From: Pelargonium cotyledonis
Taxonomy: Eukaryota > Streptophyta > Magnoliopsida > Geraniales > Geraniaceae
Assembly (NCBI GenBank): GCA_036897625.1
Contig: JAYMTA010000843.1
Location: 1-23,716 of the forward strand
Direction of reading: 5' to 3'
DNA length: 23,716 bases
Positions 19,996 through 23,716 of the stretch are shown here, in pieces; within the stretch, counting starts at the first letter, position 1, and every line of letters starts with the position of its first letter. The translations under genes were made by a program, and so were the position numbers. The notes below the pieces were generated by a model. The model made no database searches, was not told where the DNA came from, and saw only the letters and a list, made by a program, of their open reading frames with translations.

Positions 19996-22900
19996 CTAAA
20001 GTACCTTAGTGGACTCATTTTGGATGTTGGCGATTTTGGGCCACTCTGATCCCGTTATCCGGTTGCATCTTTCCTGCAACTGAGGACAGTCTCCTATTAC
20101 CAGTTCTTCTAAATTGATGAGTTTTCGCATGGCTTCCATGGGAGGCAGAGTGGTTAAATTTGGGCAGCTGTTTAGTGTTAGTACTTTGAGTGATGAGAGG
20201 TTAGCCATCCACTCTGGCAATTCCACCATTCCATCAAATCCTCGTATGAACAACTCCTCCAAAGAGGTGGCATATTGAAGTTGGTGAGGTAGAGACACAA
20301 GCTTTGACCAGCCTACCAACTCTACCCTTTTAAGGGTCACAAACTGGGATCGAATGTCCTCTACCTCTGTAGAATAGCTACTGCTGTCACTGAAACCAGG
20401 GAAATAATCCAGCTCCTCTGAGAAGGGACCCATTTCCAATCTCTCCACCCTGAGGAGGTAGCCAATGCCTAAACCCCCTTCATCTCCAGAAATGCTAGTC
20501 AGTTTTCCATAAGACTTCACCCGCATAGAGGAAAGGGAACAGCAATCTCGTAAATCTGGAACAGAGATCAGATTGGGGCAATTTCGTATATATAATTCCT
20601 CAAGAACTACAAGACCCTGCATGTTGGGAATGCTCTCTAGAGAATAGCACGATTGTATGGATAGTGACCGGAGAGAAGCCCAGCAACCCCAACTTATAAT
20701 CTGGTGCTCTTGTGGCTGAACAACTGACTTCAAATAATCAACCTGGTCTATATACAAGGAAGTCAAATTCTAATTGTTTCTCAGTATCTCTTGAGGTAGA
20801 CAACTGAGCCCTCCTTTCACAGACTGAATGTTGAAGGATGTAAGCGATGTTAGATTGCTGCAAATCATCTCAACTATTGGACTCCCAAAATTGACGTCTC
20901 TAATCTCCAATTTCTTAAGAGATGGTAAATCATAATGACTTGGGACTGTTTTCAACAGAGGACAGTTCTTCACAATCAACTCCTCAAGACAAGGAAATGC
21001 ATTGATGGTTGTACCTGCTACCTCCAATTCCTTCCACTCCACAAGCTGTGCCATGTCTTCCAGCTTGAATTTTTTTAATGCTGGAAAAGCTGCAATTGTC
21101 ACCGTCTCCATATTACTCTCAAAAACCAGTCTCCTTGTCCTCAACCTACCATAGAACATATCAGAACCTCCTATACACTTCACCATATCCAGTCCAATTA
21201 TTTCAAGAACCTGAAGGCATGGTAAATGACCAAGCATTGGAACGTCTTCACAGCTCAAGCACATCTTTAAAATAATCTCTACCAAATTGTTAAGTTCTTT
21301 CATCTCCATCACCCAATGCGGAAAACCAATCCCTATGTAGCTTTCAACTGTCAAGCTTTTCAAGTTCGGATGTGGTTGAAGACCATTTAACACATACTTG
21401 CTGTCAAAATAATACCTGCTGTCAGTTGATCTGACTTCTGCCCAAAAAAGCTCCAGCTTCTTCAACTTTGTCTTTTCTCTTATATTTGCTTGACTTGCTT
21501 CGAACTCATCTAGTACTTTCTCAAGATGGTAGATGGCCAACTCACCTCCAAGGTTTTTTAGTCTTCCCAGCTCTTCAATTCGTTGACCTTTTTGAAAACC
21601 TACAACAAAAAATGTGAGTGTTTGAAGACAAGTTAACTGCCCTATATAAATTGGCATGCTGTTTTCCTTGAGTGATGCACAATATTTACCATCAAAGTGA
21701 AGGTGTCTCATGTTGATTAGTTTTCTAAGATCTTTTGGAAGCTTTTCAAGACTATTGCAGTGCTTGAGTCTCAGTGTCTGCAGGTTGTAGAGCTCAGTTG
21801 TAACTTTTGGAAGCGACATAACTAAACTACTTGAGATTTCAATATACCGCAAGTGTTTCAAGCATTTAGTGGTGAGTGGTGTCTCGCTGATCCATTTTTC
21901 ACCTTCTAAGAACATAGTACGAGACTTTGGTGCAGTGCTTTGATCGTAAACAGATAGTGCAAGATCATGGACGAGATCATGCATCTTGCAAGTTGCAATA
22001 TCTCCATACACATCCTTCCCAACATCTTGAAACAAGGAATTCAACAATAAAATTTTAAAATACTCATTGCCCACATCCTCCATCTCCAGTCTGCTTCCTT
22101 GAGGGGGATCAAGCAACCAAAGTTGCACCAACTTTTCCCTCTCAATCACATGGTCTTTGGGGAAACTGGAGCAATATGCAAAACATTGTTTTAACGACGG
22201 AGAAGACAAGTGGTTAAAGCGAATTCCAAGAGCAGGTAAAATACCATTCTTAGAAGTGGGTAAATTCCAAATTTCATCTGCTTGGATTTAAGACCACTCT
22301 TGTTTGTTTTTCTTACCCCGCATCATGCCACCTAGTATTTTGGCTGCCAATGGAACACCTCCACACTTCTTCACCAGATCCCTTCCTATGGCCTCCAAAT
22401 CCGGGGTCATGACCATCCCGTTATTTCGAAATGCTTGACCCCTAAATATAGACCAACATTCATTATCAGATAGCGTCCCCAGCTGAATCCTTTCAGCAGC
22501 TTCCATTACAGACGCCACTAGATCATTACGAGTGGTTACAACAATATAATTTCCCTTGATCATATTGACTCTCAACAAGCAACTTCTAAGCTTATCCCAC
22601 TTCTGGTGATCTTCATTCCACACATCATCCAGGATAAGAAGATACTTCTTTCCCGCCAATTGGCTTTCAAGATTCTCAAGAACGAACTCCAGAGTGTCCA
22701 CCCCACATTGATTTCTAGTCAGGAACTCAAGAATAATTCTCAAAATGCTTTTGACCTCAAAATGATCAGAAATCGACAGCCAAATGATCGCATCAAAATG
22801 CGTCTTAACCTGCTCGGCTTTGTGTACAAGCTGAGCAATAGCGGTCTTCCCACCCCCAGCCATTCCAACAACAGCGAAGACAGAGAGGGGTTCTTGATTT

Positions 22901-23352
22901 TTGGAGTCAATTAACATGTTGATAATGCTGGAGACCTCGTTTTACCTTCCCACAACTTGAGAGTGGTCAACAAAAGACTGTCTCTCTCTCTCGCCAACGG
23001 TTTCGCGATGAGCAGGCATTTCCAGCAGTCTCTGGCTAAGCCCCAAGTGATTTGCCTCAATTCTAATGGAAGCTAAGGTCTCGTTAACAGCCTTAACCTT
23101 ATGAGACGAAATGCGATAGGGTTGTGCAGAGAGAAGAAATTGCGCACCTTTCTGATCATTAGGGCTCCAATTCTCACCCGGCGACGAACATTCTCGTAGC
23201 CAAACTCGTCAATTGTGTCACGAGCTTCATAAGCTACATCTTTGAGATTGTTGAGCCAAAGCTTCACAGCCTCGTCGGTGACTTGGCGCTTCTCGGCATC
23301 GAGCAAGAAGGCCTGAATGATGGTCAGTGACTTGCCGGGCCTAGTGAGCTCT
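19996..23352 (-). pseudogene. CC-NB-ARC-LRR (CNL) disease-resistance gene, disrupted
   Basis: An intracellular immune receptor of the RGA type. In order: Rx-type coiled-coil (from 23352; DAEKRQVTDEAVKLWLNNLKD), NB-ARC with P-loop GMAGGGKTA (22866-22840), kinase-2 LLILDDVW (22641-22618), RNBS-B YIVVTTRN, GLPL as CGGVPLAA (22365-22342) and MHD (21984-21976), then LRRs to WPKIANIQNESTKVL. About 1,119 codons remain. Lesions: a frameshift near 23101-23106, a TAA at 22942-22944 (after HSQVVGR), a TAA at 22288-22290 (after KQEWS) and a TAG near 20767-20769 (after EILRNN). Apart from the frameshift, one frame runs from 23103 to 19996. The first 30-40 codons are cut away by a Copia insertion at 23352/23353. 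It is unlikely to make a working receptor unless expressed as fragments. Confidence 0.92.
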
Positions 23353-23695
23353 TGTTGGAATTAATATTAAATATAATTATATTATTTATAAATTAATTTC
23401 TTTTTACAGCAGTTTTCTTTTGATGGATAACTACTTACGAGCTTACCTAGTGAAACGATGGAACGTTTCATTCATATTAAATATACTATCTGGGAGAATA
23501 CGTAGATCACTTTTTCCTCTCTAGTACTCTTATTTTTACACAGAAAATATGTCTGCGATTGATTGATCTAAACTGTGAAACTCAAGTTATTTCCTGGTGA
23601 TTGGATTTTACTAGTAATACATACGAACGTCGATTCTCTTTCGAAATAAGAAGTAAGTAGCATAAAACTTTTAATTTCATGTTTGTATTTCAACA
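23353..23695 (+). repeat. 5' LTR of the Copia element in the NLR gene
   Basis: Bounded by TGTTGG at the left and CAACA at the right, next to the primer-binding site. The host sequence directly before it is GCTCT (23348-23352), the expected left copy of a 5-bp target-site duplication. Confidence 0.85.
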
Positions 23696-23716
23696 TTGGT
23701 ATCAGAGCTTGAATAT
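23353..23716 (+). mobile_element. Copia LTR retrotransposon, 5' end only (continues off the window)
   Basis: A 343-bp 5' LTR (23353-23695) has TGTTG...CAACA ends. It is followed after one base by a primer-binding site, TGGTATCAGAGC (23697-23708), complementary to initiator tRNA-Met as in many plant Copia elements. The internal region starts and leaves the window, so completeness and age cannot be judged. It is inserted in the first exon of the NLR gene, opposite to its direction. It differs in LTR sequence and length from the Copia fossil at 5186-5971, so it is another family. Confidence 0.88.

Noticed and set aside
1-23716. CRISPR array, prokaryotic operon, plasmid or phage features, or a new multi-gene system
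   Set aside because: The window is plant nuclear DNA with introns and plant retroelements. No regularly spaced repeats with unique spacers and no unexplained gene cluster were found.

Overview
This window is nuclear DNA from a flowering plant, most likely a eudicot. The evidence is a spliced gene with GT..AG introns, a receptor kinase very close to Arabidopsis ACR4, a CC-NB-ARC-LRR disease-resistance gene, plant-type Copia, LINE and SINE elements, and AT-rich spacers. The species cannot be told from the sequence alone.

Layout from left to right. (1) 1159-4680, plus strand: the last nine coding exons of the GCN2 eIF2-alpha kinase gene (HisRS-like and C-terminal domains). The kinase part lies off the left edge. 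A likely intron sits in the 3' UTR, and polyadenylation signals lie near 5050. (2) 5186-5971: a small internally shortened Copia fossil on the minus strand, closed on both sides by a TCCCC target-site duplication. (3) 6391-6462: a nuclear tRNA-Thr(UGU) gene. (4) 7235-9994, minus strand: an intact, intron-free-CDS ortholog of the epidermal receptor kinase ACR4, convergent with GCN2. It has a probable 5'-leader intron, a strong 3'-UTR stem-loop, and an L1-box match about 1.6 kb upstream. (5) 10.7-13.5 kb: a spacer holding a 0.3-kb palindromic repeat and a tRNA-derived SINE with perfect 16-bp target-site duplications. (6) 13554-about 17660, minus strand: a decayed, 5'-truncated L1-type LINE with endonuclease, reverse transcriptase, zinc-finger and RNase H remains. 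(7) 17.7-19.0 kb: a spacer with a microsatellite and a nested tandem repeat. (8) 19.1-23.35 kb, minus strand: a CNL resistance pseudogene with one frameshift and three in-frame stops. A duplicated copy of its 3' end lies about 550 bp further downstream, which points to a shrunken tandem NLR cluster. (9) 23353-23716: the 5' LTR and primer-binding site of a second Copia element, inserted into the first exon of that NLR.

The genes do not form a functional unit. GCN2 (amino-acid-starvation signalling) and ACR4 (epidermal and root-meristem signalling) are single-copy housekeeping or developmental genes, and the right half is a typical repeat-rich NLR neighbourhood. I found no sign of a previously undescribed multi-gene system. 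The most useful observations are the possible ACR4 start codon assembled across the leader intron, the ACR4 3'-UTR stem, the order of events at the NLR locus, and the precise insertion footprints of the SINE and the small Copia fossil.
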